From: Meconema thalassinum
Lineage: Eukaryota > Arthropoda > Insecta > Orthoptera > Tettigoniidae
Direction: 5' to 3'
NCBI GenBank assembly: GCA_946902985.2
Contig: OX336391.1
Span: forward strand, 300,148,775-300,212,774
DNA: 64,000 nucleotides
The notes beneath the pieces are model-generated. The model saw only the letters and a list, made by a program, of their open reading frames with translations. It had not been told where the DNA came from and did no database searches. This document shows, one piece after another, positions 1 through 11,800 of the stretch (positions are counted from its first letter, which is position 1; the number at the start of each line of letters is the position of its first letter). Position numbers and translations under genes: made by a program.

Positions 1-235
1 CCGTAGCGTAGCGGTCAGCACGGTTAGCTGCCGCCCCGGAGGTCCTAGGTTCGATTCCCGGCTCTGCCACGAAAGTTGAAAAGTGGTATGAGGACTGGAA
101 CGGGGTCTACTCAGCCTCGGGTGTTCCAAATGAGTAGAGGGGGTTCGAATCCCACCTCGGCCATCCTCGAAGTGGTTTTCTGTGGTTTTCCACTTCGTCT
201 TCGGGCAAATGCCGGGATGGTACTGCCCCCGTAAT
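1..235 (+). repeat. tRNA-derived SINE (family A), 5' end at window edge
   Basis: A box-A-like segment (GTAGCGGTCAGCACGG) and a box B (GGTTCGATTCCCG, 49-61) form a tRNA-like head. A body follows with a second GGTTCGAATCCC and the family hallmark CAAATGCCGGGATGGTAC near 205-223. The same body recurs, diverged, near 4.1, 7.7, 34.7, 36.9, 47.1 and 60.3 kb. It is non-coding, transcribed by Pol III and mobilised by LINE proteins in trans (known for SINEs). The 3' boundary is approximate. Confidence 0.8.
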
Positions 236-239
236 TGAA

Positions 240-3200
240 TTATATAGAGACCACGGTGGCTATTTTGGAAATTATAGCGAAAGTTATGGCTGTCATAGTT
301 ATGACGTGGGTAGTCATGACGTAAGCACGGATGACGCAGACGTTATGCCAGCAGGCCACTTGAGCTGAGATTCTCAGTGACGTCAGCATTTATTCGAGAA
401 GGATCCGAGATGTACGACGCAGTCGCAGGAAACGTGGAATTCTGCTGAGGAAGAAATTATGCTATTGGAGGGGAGACTTAAACCAATGAACGATAGTCTA
501 AAGGAAGACGGAGATTGCTGAAACTATGGTATTTTTATTACTTTTTGGAATGCAGAATTGTGGAAATCCATTTGCAGTAGAGGCATTGTTCTGGAATTTT
601 GGTGAAATTTATTTTCAGTTTTTGAATTATGAAAATCCGTCATGTATTGACGAAGTTGGAACTTCTAGCGATGACGCAGTAACACGCGATGGAAGGGATA
701 GATACGCCCCTCATGAAGTTCATAAAAGGCCTTGCGCAGAAGAGAGGAGCCTCATTCTCTCAGATTATAAATCTATCGTCAGATCTCAAATAGTCAATTC
801 AGTGAAACGTCGAGTGAATTTAGGAGTGAAAAAGTCGTCTTTATAACGCGTGGCGAAGCCACTGCATAAAACGAGAGTCGAACATACAAGCAGTGCAGGT
901 TTACTGTGAAGTAAATCTAGGTGAAGTTGAAACGACACTTATAACGCTTCTACAAGATTAGCTGTGAACAGTTAGCGGTCGCCTATTAGCTAATTCTCTT
1001 GTGCATTGCTACAGTAAGGACTGTAGAAAAGCTGAACAATTTCGAGGAAGTATTTTGGAAGTTATTGACAATATTAGACGACTGACAAAAGTGATTTTCT
1101 CGCCACAGAAGAAACACTTTGTATAGCCAGACTCTACGCTACGGCTGACAGGGCTAGTGAAATAGGGAGACTTCAGATTGCTTTTGTGACACAACACTGC
1201 AGTATAATGGAGCAATTTAATATGGCAGTTTGTTCTTCTAATACTATTACCGAGGAGAAAATGGAAGGCTAAAGGACTTAATGCAATTGGGACATATTTC
1301 AACGGAGTAAGATAGCGACATGGAACTTCGCTAATTGCTATTCCACACAAGCGAACATGTGGTGAACAAACCATCTACACCCATGTTTCGTGAGTAAAGG
1401 CTGAATACTATCAAACAGCAATAGAAATGATTTCATACTTTCTGAATATGAATATTTCTTCGGAAATTTATACAAAAACTTCATGGCGATTGTCAACTGG
1501 AACTTCAGGGATTTTTCAAGAGAGGTCAGGGTTGTCCCGACTCACAAAGAAGATTATTGCCGGAAGGATGTCGTTCGTCTTCGTGAAGCAGTTCGATTTT
1601 CCGATGGTGCTGTTTCTGGTTTCGAGGATGGAGCTCAGCTTTAACTTGGTGAAATGGATCCATCAACAGTCTTCTTTGGGGAATTTTCCTCTGGAACGTC
1701 AATCGGCAGATAAGGTAGTCGTGAACGTTTATTGTATTTGAGTTTCTTAGCAATGTTTGAGCAACCTTTTTTCCCATATTTTGTCCTCATGTATTTTTGC
1801 CCGATATTCTTGTTTGAGATTCCTATTCTCAGTACACCTTGATGAGTTATGCCTTTTTCGACGTTTTATTAAGACATTGTTATGTCATGGGCATAGTTAA
1901 ATGATTTTGAATCAGTTGAGACTGATATTTAGATTTTTCAGTAATATGCTTATTTTTGTAGTCACGATTTGACTGTAAGTTAATGATTTTTATGGCAGAT
2001 TTAAATTCAGACAGCGTGTCACTTTATTAAAGTAATTCTACCCCAGTTTAATAACTTTGAACAATTTTCTGTCATCATCAAGAAGGAAGAACATTTAAAT
2101 GATTTTAGAGCGTTAAAATCCAGTACGTTGTCGACGATCTTGGAAATACTCGTCGTTATTTGAATTGATTGCAACACAGACATTTATCGTCAGTCATGAA
2201 CGACCATTGCATCTTAGGCAATTTTGTGAAAGATGAACATTAATTATGAATTATTGAATGCATTAAATTCGTGAAACTTGTGTTAGGTTTTTTCTCATAT
2301 AGAGATTTATATAATGATGTTTGCATTCCCCAGTCTAATTGGATTCTATTCGACTATTTTGCAGTTAGTCGCACTTTGTTTGATGATAGTATTTTTATAC
2401 TACAATTCTTTGAAGATGTTAATCTTAAATTTTGATAGACCAGACAGGCGTATATAAGCGTATTCACTATTAAATTTGTTTGTGATTGGCAAATTTTTAT
2501 TTCATTTCGATTCATGAATGAAATCCACGAAGTTTAAATGACAACAGTTTTGAAACAATTATTGATATAAGAATTTTTAAGTGGAACTATGAATGTATAA
2601 TCGATAGTGCAGCGGACATGTTGAAAGTCGCTGAAGTATAATGCCCTTAAATAAATGAAGGAGATTCCCACTGTAATTAATAATGATAAAGAATTATTTG
2701 TGGAAGTTTTGTAAGCTCGGTGGAAGTTTTAATGCCATATAGATTAATATATGATGAATTTTGGGCTATTCTGAATGCAGTTTGTGCATTGTTTTGTAAG
2801 CGAAGTATTTTCCGCTAGAGTGTATTGTCATAGTTCGTTGAAAATTAATCAAGTGAATTTACTGTTATAATTAACAAGAGTTGTGAAAGAATTTGAGATA
2901 AGATTTTGAATGAAGATTACCGTCACAAATAATTAAAATTATTACAACCTTTATTAAACCAGATTGTGACATTTACATGTATAACTAACCTTCATTGGTC
3001 GATTATATTAAACACGATTATGAATTTACCCACCGGATAAAACATGTGGTTCAATGTATTTCTTAAATTAATAATTTAAATAATTTAAATGTTGATATTG
3101 TAAATAATAAATGTAAATATCTTTGACAATAATGTGGAACGATAGTAATGTTAAAGGCGTGTTTAAAAATTTTTGTAATTATTTTCGACAATATTATAAA

Positions 3201-4085
3201 CAATTTCTAATTGTTATAAATAATTTATGTGATTTTGTTATAAACATTTAAGAGTGTGTTTGATACTCTAAACTATGCTTTTTAAACATTTGGATGATAA
3301 CTTAACAAGTTTAAGGATAGTTAAAATAATCCAGTGGGATATGAGTTAAGCATTTGAAAGATTTGCGTCAATATGTATGAGTTGTCTTGTAGACATTTAA
3401 AGCTTTAAAAGGAGCTGAATTCTTACGCAAGTGTGGGGAGACGAGTGCGCCCCATTTGACAGGTGTGAGCCAGGTTAAAGAGTAGACCAGCCGGCCAGAC
3501 ATCTGGTTACAAGCGGGTGAGGTCGATACTCCGGCCTTGTGTCTATTAATAAAAGTGTTATGTTTATTAAAAGGAAACCAAATGCTCTATATATGTCGTA
3601 CCCTGACTTCCTCATCCAATCCAATTGTGTTTTAAAATGTTACGTTATTTTGAGCTCATGGGAGCTAACATATTGTTTGATACTTTGCATGTCCTTTAGG
3701 AGGACGTAGTCAGATTGACATAGGCTACTGATAGCCACGTTTATTTTGTTGAGTTGTTAAAATCATGCTCTTTATTTTGAAAATAAAGCTCTTGTACAGT
3801 TCAAAGTTCTCGTCTTCGTTCTGGTTCATTTTTAAATGTCATGGTGAAGGTTATTGTGAGAGCATACTTTAAGGATCCTGTTGTCAACCCAATCCCCGAG
3901 ATATTTATAAGAGGTAAGTAAATGTAAGTATGAAACCCCGTCTATTTTGGTGTGTTCCAGAATAATTTTTCTTGGTTACTTCTGTGTTCAAACCTCGGTA
4001 GTATCTGTCAGTGCCATTTTCATTGATGTAGCTGAGCTGGTGCGATTGATTGTTGGCAATCCGATTGAGGGGGGCGGATATCTGA
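240..4085. other. AT-rich stretch without a recognisable gene
   Basis: Only short open frames occur (for example 526-846 + and 1427-1741 +), and none matches a domain I know. A TATATAAG box lies at 2451-2458, and AATAAA signals lie near 3547 and 3783. I looked for paired LTRs, a primer-binding site and RT or integrase motifs and saw none. The 350-1750 part has slightly higher GC and could be a decayed gene or retroelement, but I cannot name it. Confidence 0.5.
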
Positions 4086-4087
4086 CA

Positions 4088-4383
4088 GCCTACTATCCGG
4101 GTAAACGGGGACAGTACCTTCTTCAAGGCTACGGCCGCCTCCTTCCCTCTTCCTTGCCTATCCATCCTGACCATCCATTACCTTCCCTCATGAGGCCCCT
4201 GTTCGCTTTGCAGTTGAGGCCGTCTGGGCGAGGTGCCAATCACACCTCACCAGTTGTATCCACTCCGATTAGATGTTCCCAGCTCTAGGACACTGCCCGT
4301 GGAGGCGGTAGTGGTGAGTTCCCTTGCTGAGTCCGTGGGTTCCACCAACCTGGAGGGTAAACGACTAAGAGAAGAGAGATAAA
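4088..4383 (+). repeat. SINE family A, 5'-truncated long form
   Basis: It starts within the conserved CCGGGTAAACGGGGACAGTACC region, a diverged form of the family-A CAAATGCCGGGATGGTACC. It continues through GGCTACGGCCGCCTCCTTCCC into a long 3' part (GAGGCCCCTGTTCGC...) ending near the GAGAAGAGAG-rich tail. No tRNA head remains. It is longer at the 3' end than the other copies here, so it may be a subfamily. Confidence 0.6.
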
Positions 4384-4512
4384 CAATGTGCAGTATTCAC
4401 GAATGAAATTTATGCTATGCCTCACTGACTGATGAAGAATTACAATGCACAACGAGATACATCTTCGGGTTGTCAATCACAAATGACCGACGATTATCGC
4501 AAAACACTTCTT

Positions 4513-4704
4513 TTAAAGACGCGAAACTGCGGCAATACGTTTCTTGCCCTCGAGGTGTGGTGTAACTTGAGATCGCTGTTCAGCCTTGATTGCTTTCCCA
4601 CATGGTTGGCAGAACAGAACGTCCCCATCAGAAGTAAAATTGTCCTTAAATTCTGAAACATACTGCTGCAGACGAAAACTTGTAGTTGCTTTAACTTTAG
4701 GCAT
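4513..4704 (-). pseudogene. BED/CGGBP1-like zinc-finger N-terminus (hAT remnant)
   Basis: The 63-residue minus-strand reading begins MPKVKATTSF and contains FCQPCGK, then EQRSQVTPHLEGKK. This is the C-x2-C ... H-x(n) arrangement of a BED-type finger, as in hAT transposases and the hAT-derived CGGBP1 family; the second expected histidine is Arg here (KKRIAA). The frame ends soon after and no catalytic domain follows, so this is a fragment. It probably comes from a hAT transposon. Placement in the BED class is by motif only. Confidence 0.5.
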
Positions 4705-4979
4705 CGAAGAACTGCCTTACACTTCACTGTGCCAGAAATGAACTGCATGTGAGTGACACTGGTTCCAGGTAGCTGGGGCGAAGGCCTAGCACGTGGTGCA
4801 ATATGGCTATGGACAAGGAAATCCCAGGCTTCCACAGTGAGTGGGACGGGGCGACAGGATAAGAAAAAGACAGCTGCAAGCTGACATACGCTCTGCATGG
4901 TGATTAGATAGCTCAAAGGTTCTTCCCCGTTGAAGTAACACAGAACAAAAATGCAATAAAATGAAAGATCGAGCATACT

Positions 4980-5860
4980 GATTTTAAAAAAAATGTAAAT
5001 ATTATGTCTTGTTATGTGCTTATAAGTGGAAAGCAGGAATGTATGTATTTATAGACAAAATGTTTAAAATACGGTAAGTATTAACATTAAAAAATATTTA
5101 ATTAGCTAAAAATCCGAGCCCTATTTATCACATTTCCCAATATTGGAATTGTACTCGTGTTGACTGACTGAAAAGTTACAATTTCAATTGTTAATATGGG
5201 AACACTGAAAAAGTGACTTCAAAGCTTTCTATAATAATTCTTAAAGCGATGGTTTATTCAGCCTTTTTTATTTCTTTATTTAAAAACTAAGCTACGGCGT
5301 TTAAAGAAACTACTATTCTTGAAGTTCTTGTCAGCCGATGTTAATGAGTCTAGTGACGATTGAAGTCATGTTGTCTGCTTATGCAAAAAATTATTTTCAT
5401 TAGTATTTTCATCATCATTATCTCAAGGCCTGTGTGCTCTCAACGTATCTACTGCGCACGCCAAACTGCTCATCGCACTGCACATGCCTCGGCAAGCGCT
5501 TTGAACGCAACATCGAGGTAGTGTAACGGATTCCACCCTTAGCGATTTTTAGAGAGCACGGCTGTCCTCTATTTCTTTGTTATACGTCTTCTGTTTCTTT
5601 CCTTTGGTGACAAGGATATGGCCTAGAAGTTCTGAAAATGGAATGCTTTTCTGTCGGTCAACACGATTGTGTTCAAATTGTACTGTGTGTTATTCCCTAA
5701 ACCTGAAAAATTTAACAATCTACACTTGGATGACTAGTTTCGATCGTCAAGCAATCATAATCGGATCTTTTACACTCAGGCTATTAATGTATGTCTTACG
5801 AATATGTGGGTTAAGATGTATACACTATTTTAGTTACATAAGTGTATTGTATTATTATAC
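4980..5860. other. Intergenic DNA with a dispersed-repeat fragment
   Basis: No gene is seen. A segment near 5120-5250 (GTGTTGACTGACTG ... AACACTGAAAAAGTG) has diverged relatives near 37750-37820 and 45520-45560, so it belongs to an unclassified dispersed repeat, possibly part of a hAT-derived element. The rest is unassigned. Confidence 0.4.
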
Positions 5861-5861
5861 A

Positions 5862-6205
5862 GCCGACAGCGGTAGCTACGCTCGCTGAAGCCCAGAGCTA
5901 GGCCGGGGTTCGAGCCCCACCGTCGGTCGTCCTTGAAATGGTTTTCCGTGGTTTCCCATTTTCAACTCCAGGCAAATGCTGGGACGATAGACTACCTTCT
6001 GACAGAACACGGCAGCTTCCTTCCACATCCTTGCCCAGTTTCATTAATCTACATTCGTTTCATTTCTCATTAACTCCTCTCATGAGGTTGGCGTCAGGAA
6101 GGACATTCGGCCGTATAACCATCCGCCAAATTAGAATTTCATCGCATCTCATCCCCGATCCCGTTGGAAAACGGGAATAATAAGGGGTAGGCATACATAC
6201 ATCCG
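5862..6205 (+). repeat. tRNA-derived SINE, near full length
   Basis: The head carries GACAGCGGTAGCTACGC (box A region) and box B GGGTTCGAGCCCC, then TGGTTTTCCGTGGTTTCCC and CAGGCAAATGCTGGGACG shared with family A. The 3' part (GAAGGACATTCGGCCGTA ... CCCGTTGGAAAACGGG) differs from other copies and ends in an ATAATAAGG / ACATACATACAT tail. It is best read as a family-A relative with a different 3' tail. Confidence 0.7.
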
Positions 6206-6509
6206 TTCTTCAGAAGCTGTAATTTATGTTTGCTAATGTATTATGGTGGCGTCTAAATACTTTCCTACTTGACTAGAGAACGCTTGACCTGTAACCAGCC
6301 ATCCACAGTGACATGTTTATAAGGGATTACTTTTTGTGTTAGCCATCGATATGTCTAGCTTCTAGCGGTGCTGTTTTTAAATCTGTTCTGTCCTTTCACA
6401 GATGTATGGCTTTATGGGTTCAGAGCTCTACTCTACCTCAATAATTGTTGTTTTATTTGAGGGGCTTGGACATCGTCGTTTGAGTATATGTTGAATGTGT
6501 CTGATAACA

Positions 6510-7612
6510 CAAGGGCGTAAAACACGGGGAGAAGGGGGGGGCATTGCCCCCCCCCCCCTCAAGTTTCATATGCTGGACAAAATATTTCAGTACCCTTAAA
6601 AAAAACGAAAATCATCTATAAATACTACTTTAGGTGGAAAATCGGAAAAGCCATCATTGCCTTGCTTAGTCGTAATTTCTTTATTCTAGGGAACAACCGT
6701 CCGTTTCCCCACTGTCCCATCTCTCGCCTAGGCCGTCCGTTTCCCCACTGTCCCATCTCTCGCCTAGGCGCCAACTGAGCCGAGAGTCGAGGCGCTTTGA
6801 GCTTGTCCTCCTACAACGACAATCCGAAATGGTGCATTTTCGAAAGATTATTTGTGAGCCACTGTTTAAAAACTGAGGTAAGATACTGTGACACACAAAA
6901 GCATTACTTCCGCCGGGAAAAAACAGTGCGCGCGCCTTTTTTTTTTGAAACAAACAAGGTAAAATAACACAACTCTTAAACTCTCGTTTTAAGCACACCC
7001 TGCGTTGTACGGACAAAGTTTGAAAAGCAGCGATGTGCACGTTACGTCACAAGTTTGACATTAGGCGCTACACTTTTGTCGTGTTTACCTAAATCGGTCG
7101 AGCTCCAGCATTTCATCAGTTTCTGTCTAAACTTTGTTGATTACCGTGAATCTGCTCGTTGTACCTGCTTCAAGCTGTTGTGAGAGAAGTTTTTCGGTGA
7201 TGTGAAGGGTTAAAGACTATCTCCAATCTAGGATGAGACAAATTAGACGGAATCATTGCTGTCTACTGGCCACCTACTCGGTAATGGTTGACAAGCTAGA
7301 TGACACGTGTATTGCTCAAGAGTGTGTAAACAAAGATCGACCGCAGTCAGTGTTCGAGTCATTTGCTAGTTGTTGACAATTGTTTTATGTTTTGCATTCA
7401 TATTCTGATTGTACTTTGTATTTTAATTAGAAATAATGAATACAAATCAGCTTGGTCTTTAAATATAGCATCAGGCCTACATTCCCGTGTTATTTCAAGC
7501 ATTCAAGTGTTAAACTATAAAAATAAATCCTTCAAAGCTAGACAGCTGCAGTTTATAATGTGCCCCCCCCCCCCCCCCCCCCCTCACGTTTGCGAGGAGT
7601 TTCACGCCCCTG
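6510..7612. mobile_element. Non-autonomous hAT element, 1103 bp
   Basis: The ends are near-inverted: left CAAGGGCGTAAAAC, right (reverse complement) CAGGGGCGTGAAAC. They are flanked by 8-bp direct repeats, TGATAACA (6502-6509) and TGATAACG (7613-7620), one mismatch. An 8-bp TSD with CAGGGGCG ends fits hAT. No transposase reading remains. Both ends carry long C/G runs just inside the termini. A 36-bp unit, CCGTCCGTTTCCCCACTGTC onward, is tandemly doubled at 6698-6769. It would need a hAT transposase in trans. Confidence 0.75.
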
Positions 7613-7689
7613 TGATAACGATAACATGTGTCATCGTAATGTCTGTAGTAGTGCGTATTTGTAATTCAGGCAAGGATTGGGAAGAAGGC

Positions 7690-7850
7690 GGCCTTGTGGT
7701 TTAAGTTAGGAACCATCCAGGCATTTGCCTGGCTTAGAAGCGGAAAACCACTGAGGTGGGAATCGAACCCACCTCTTCTCAGTTGAGCCTAACGAGGCTG
7801 AGTGTACCCCGTTCCTGCCCTCAGACCAGAATTAAATTTCTTCTCAGAAC
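7690..7850 (-). repeat. SINE family A fragment, minus strand
   Basis: The reverse complement contains GAACGGGGTACACTCAGCC, box-B-like GGTTCGATTCCCACC and CAGGCAAATGCCTGG, the core of family A. The tRNA head is absent. Confidence 0.7.
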
Positions 7851-7952
7851 AGATTAATTAAGTTAGAAAAATAATATTAACACTATTACTTCTGCGCCAT
7901 GTTTGACAAATAAACCGTTTTTAGTCTCAATAACTCATACACCTAAAACACA

Positions 7953-8369
7953 GCGGCTTCGATGGCGTGGCCCAAGATAGCGGGTTCAAACCCGGCCGAA
8001 GTCATCGGATTTTTTAAGAGCGTTAAAATCCTTCAGTATGCCTTCCTTCGGAGGTGAAGCAAAGCCAGCGGTCCCATGTCATAGATTTATGGCATGCAAA
8101 AGATCCTTCCACAGACTAAACTTCTGTGAAGCTAAATTACAAGGTTAGATTTCGTTGGAACGCTCTGTCAAAGTACCAACGTTCACCACTAGGTATAAGT
8201 GACATCTGGTGGCGAAAGTTGGAACTAGTTGAAATTGAACGGGACTTGTAGCTCACCCTATGGGTGACCGCTTAAAGCAGCTGCAGCCTCTGGCGAGCCG
8301 AACATGTCCTCGGACACTCCCGGCACTAAAAGCCATACGATAAATAAATAAATAAATAAATAAATAAAT
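7953..8369 (+). repeat. tRNA-derived SINE (family B) with (AAAT)n tail and TSD
   Basis: The head GGCTTCGATGGCGTGGCCCA and box B GGGTTCAAACCCG are followed by a ~330-bp body and an (AAAT)7-like tail at 8341-8369. The perfect 11-bp TSD CCTAAAACACA lies at 7942-7952 and 8370-8380, which sets both ends. A diverged copy lies at 38735-38960. The intact TSD and regular tail suggest a younger insertion than most family-A copies here. Confidence 0.85.
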
Positions 8370-8892
8370 CCTAAAACACAAAGTGCTTTGGTTTCATATT
8401 TTGCAGGTTCACTTGGTAACAGCCAAACCACAATCATGACATGCGCCCACCGTCTTGGGAGTCAAAACTTGCCAGAGAGCCGCAGCTGAACGATTAATGA
8501 TAATGAAATGAAACTGTGGTTCAGCTCTCACTGGCAAACGACATCCGCACGACAGATTGTCTTGTCTGTCATCATGGACAGCCAGCTGGTGCCCCCGGCA
8601 AGGTAAACTGGCACCTGTACCTTAGAAACCGGCTCGCACTCATGTTGACCAACAAGCTTCCTGACAAACGAGGGGGTGAATGCCTAAAAGGGTGTCTGGC
8701 TTAGGTCCACACAGTGGGAATAAATGAGTTCATTACACTGTACTTGAAAAGAAACCCGATTATCCACGAACGGAAGTCATTTTCTCAAAGTGGACGTAGC
8801 CAATACACAAGTAGTATAACTACTGTAAATATATTTTCCTAAAAAAGGTTACACAGAACCCTGAGTGCAAAAACCATAAATCTGACCCAAGA

Positions 8893-8940
8893 GGGGCAGA
8901 TGACCTCGTAGTTCCGCCCCTTAAAACAACAATAACTAAG
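8893..8940 (+). repeat. Orphan SINE 3' tail
   Basis: The motif GGGGCAGATGACCTCGTAGT followed by TCCGCCCC and an AACAACAATAA tail recurs near 20148 (+), 35683 (-) and 49946 (-). It is the 3' terminus of a SINE family whose body is missing in these copies. The preceding ~500 bases (8381-8890) hold no gene I can name. Confidence 0.55.
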
Positions 8941-11031
8941 TAATCTGACCCATGGCTAGCTGGCACGTGCCCTCTTCAGTGAAACGACGGAACAAAGGTT
9001 TATAGACAGAACCGTCCAAATTATCGGTAGTTATCACCGAAGTGATCCCTTATACAGTAAATCTGTCATTGTGGGCGGCTGGTGTCAATATACTGTAGGT
9101 TCTCCACTCGCCCACCGTAGTAGTACTGACAGGCTAACCCGAAAGTTATACACATCCCGTATTTTTGCATACACTCCAGGCAAACGCTGGCAGAGATAAC
9201 GCTTCCCATTTGAAATTTCAGGACACTTTTTTTTATTACAGCACCCAACTACTAAGTTAAAGCAAGAATTCCCAACCAGTTTCAAATGGCGATACATTAA
9301 CTAAAATACCAATGAGTAGCGCACTGCGCGGATAAACAAAACGTTATCCGCATCCGCACGACTGTTATCCAAATGATGTTTATTTACATTCGCGCGTTTG
9401 TTATCCGAATCTACTGACATTACAATGATATTTTTAATTTAGATAAAGCATAAAGTATTAAAGCAACACATTTAGACATTTGAAGAGAAAGACATGTATG
9501 TCATGTACTATGTTTTAAATGAATGTTTTACAGCCAGAATTCCAACCCTTTTCAGTTCGGAATGTCAATTATACTTAATGACATAATTTGAATGAGATAG
9601 GCTTAAAACAATCATCTTACATATTTGTCATAAAAGAACAAAACGGAAAACAAGTAATTCCGTGAAGATCTAATAATATAGTATGTTCATATTATCCTAC
9701 TTATGTTAATTGCCTCCATCGACATACACAATATCAGTCTGATTGCTGTAATAGATTCGTAGAAATTGAGAACCATCTAAATTTCGGATAGTCGACATGT
9801 TGCATTTTTATATATGTAGGCCTTAGAGTTATGTACTACTAGCAGTAGTGTCCGGCTTCGTCCGGTGGATTTATTTGTTTTATGTATGATCATGAATACT
9901 ACTACAGAACTGGAACGCTCAAGGATAAGGATCGGAAAGCACCAACGCTTATTGCAGCTGATAACCTCAGTATACTGCACCAACACCATCGCCCTTATAC
10001 AGAGGCATACTATTGTCATGATAACTGTTTTAAGAAGCCTAAGATTTTTTTTCACTAATTACTCCCCTTGACTTCAATTTATAAGAAGCTCGCAATTCTG
10101 CACCAGAACACTGGTAAGGGCGACGTGATGCAGCCCGCATTGCCAGGCAACAATAGACTTAGGTATTATTTAAGCTGTTCGGCAGCGCTTGTTCTTCCGA
10201 CTTACTGAACAAAAACTATCTTCAAGTTTACCTGAGAGGTGTAACCTAATGCTACATAGCCTAAACTATTCCTCTGGCTTTCATATGCAAACATAATTTT
10301 TCGAATCCGACTGGTAGTTCCAGAGATTAGCGCGTTTAAACACACCGACAAACTCTTCAGCTTTATTATATCAGTATAGATTACATGAAGATTATTGCGT
10401 AGGTTTATTATTCAAACTTCAATCGCATGATTAGGACACAAGAAAAAGACGCGAGATATTAAAATGTCGCACAGCCGCCACCTTGTGGTTATGAAAACAA
10501 TTGAAATAAATTGGATGTCAGTGGATTAAAATGTGTACAAGCATTTACCGTACCAAGTCTATTTAAATATTTATATTTCGCGTTGCCACCATGTTGATTT
10601 TGTGCTTACCAGGTTACTGAAAGTCCCATTGGTGAACTTATGTTAATTGCCTTTATCAACATACGAAATTTCACTTTGATTACTGTCATAGATTAGTAGA
10701 TATTGAAAACCGTCTAAATATTTCGGACGTCCCCATGTTGGATTTTATGTAATTATGTAGGCCATAGAGTTATGTACTATTAGATCAGGGGGACGACAGT
10801 TCATAGGGAGCGCGTGGGTCGGGGTAAGGCCCTGTACTGTTTGTTCTGCCAACCAATGAAGAATTAATTTTAGCACTAAGGTTCCGTAGTTGGCACTCAT
10901 GAACGTTCACATCAAACCGAATGGCGGAAGCGGGAATAGTCTGTTTTGATTGATTTTCCTCGTGGTGTTGTTGGTTGTTTTGATTTGTTCAGTATTTTCA
11001 TTGTTTATTTGAATTGAATTGAGAGTCAATC

Positions 11032-11139
11032 ATGCCACTGCAAGGGAGGAAAAATTGCCAAGCACCGGGATGTAAGAATTATAATGATAGTAAGAACAAT
11101 ACGGCAATTTTCATCTTCCTGGTGTTGACCATGTTTTAA
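11032..11139 (+). pseudogene. THAP-like zinc-finger N-terminus, 35 residues
   Basis: The reading MPLQGRKNCQAPGCKNYNDS, then IFIF, stops at TAA 11137-11139. A near-N-terminal C-x4-C followed after a short gap by an aromatic/aliphatic strand resembles the start of THAP domains (C2CH), found in P-element-type transposases and host THAP proteins. The distal C-x2-H half is absent. The 240 bases upstream look like a 5' leader but carry no clear promoter. This could be a chance match; I infer a decayed transposase or processed fragment. Confidence 0.35.
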
Positions 11140-11474
11140 AACTAGTGGGCAATATGGACTACTCGCGAATAAAAATATATAGAGAATAAATGTGTGCATT
11201 TCATCTCTTGTTTGTTTCCTTACCCATTCTCCTTTGCATTGCAATAAAATTTGTGGTTTAGGGCTACGGGGAGGGGTGGGTGGATGCGGGCATGCTAGGC
11301 AAAAAGTGAGGTTATGGCAATGTAGTGTGTGCATTTGGACGATTTTCTTTATATTCATCGAATATCCCAACTATTCTGTAGAGTATGAGAGCATTTTTTA
11401 ATTAGCCTAGAGGTGAATTAAGCTCTAGAACGGCATAACTGTGTTTTCGTGACAAATCCATTGCCAACATTGAT

Positions 11475-11800
11475 GAAAATCCACTGCCTGCTTCCAGTCT
11501 CCGACCGGGTCAGGAATGGAATGAATGAAGCCCCAATCTAGCGGCGAGGATATGGACTGTGCCGGCTGCCGAGGCCTGACGCACTCCTCTGGGGCAATGA
11601 TTAAATGAATGACAGATGAAATGAAATGATAGTGGAGAGTGTTGCTGGAATGAAATTTTGACAGGGAAAACCGGAGTACCCGGAGAAAAACCTGTCTGCC
11701 TCCGTTTTGTCCAGCACAGATCTCACATGGAGTGGCCGGGATTTGAACCACGGACCCAGCGGTGAGAGGCCGGCGTGCTGCCGCCTAAGCCACGGAGGCT
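11475..11800 (-). repeat. tRNA-derived SINE (family E) with perfect 18-bp TSD
   Basis: On the minus strand the head reads GCCTCCGTGGCTTAGGCGGC, with box B TGGTTCAAATCCCGG. The body AACGGAGGCAGACAGGTTTT ... ATTTCATTCCAGCAACACTC matches the + copy at 39953-40226. The TSD TCCATTGCCAACATTGAT is perfect at 11457-11474 and 11801-11818. The length (326 bp) and intact head suggest a complete copy. Confidence 0.9.

Noticed and set aside
240..3600. Possible LTR retrotransposon or decayed gene
   Set aside because: No paired LTRs, primer-binding site, protease, RT or integrase motif could be found; I left it as unassigned DNA.
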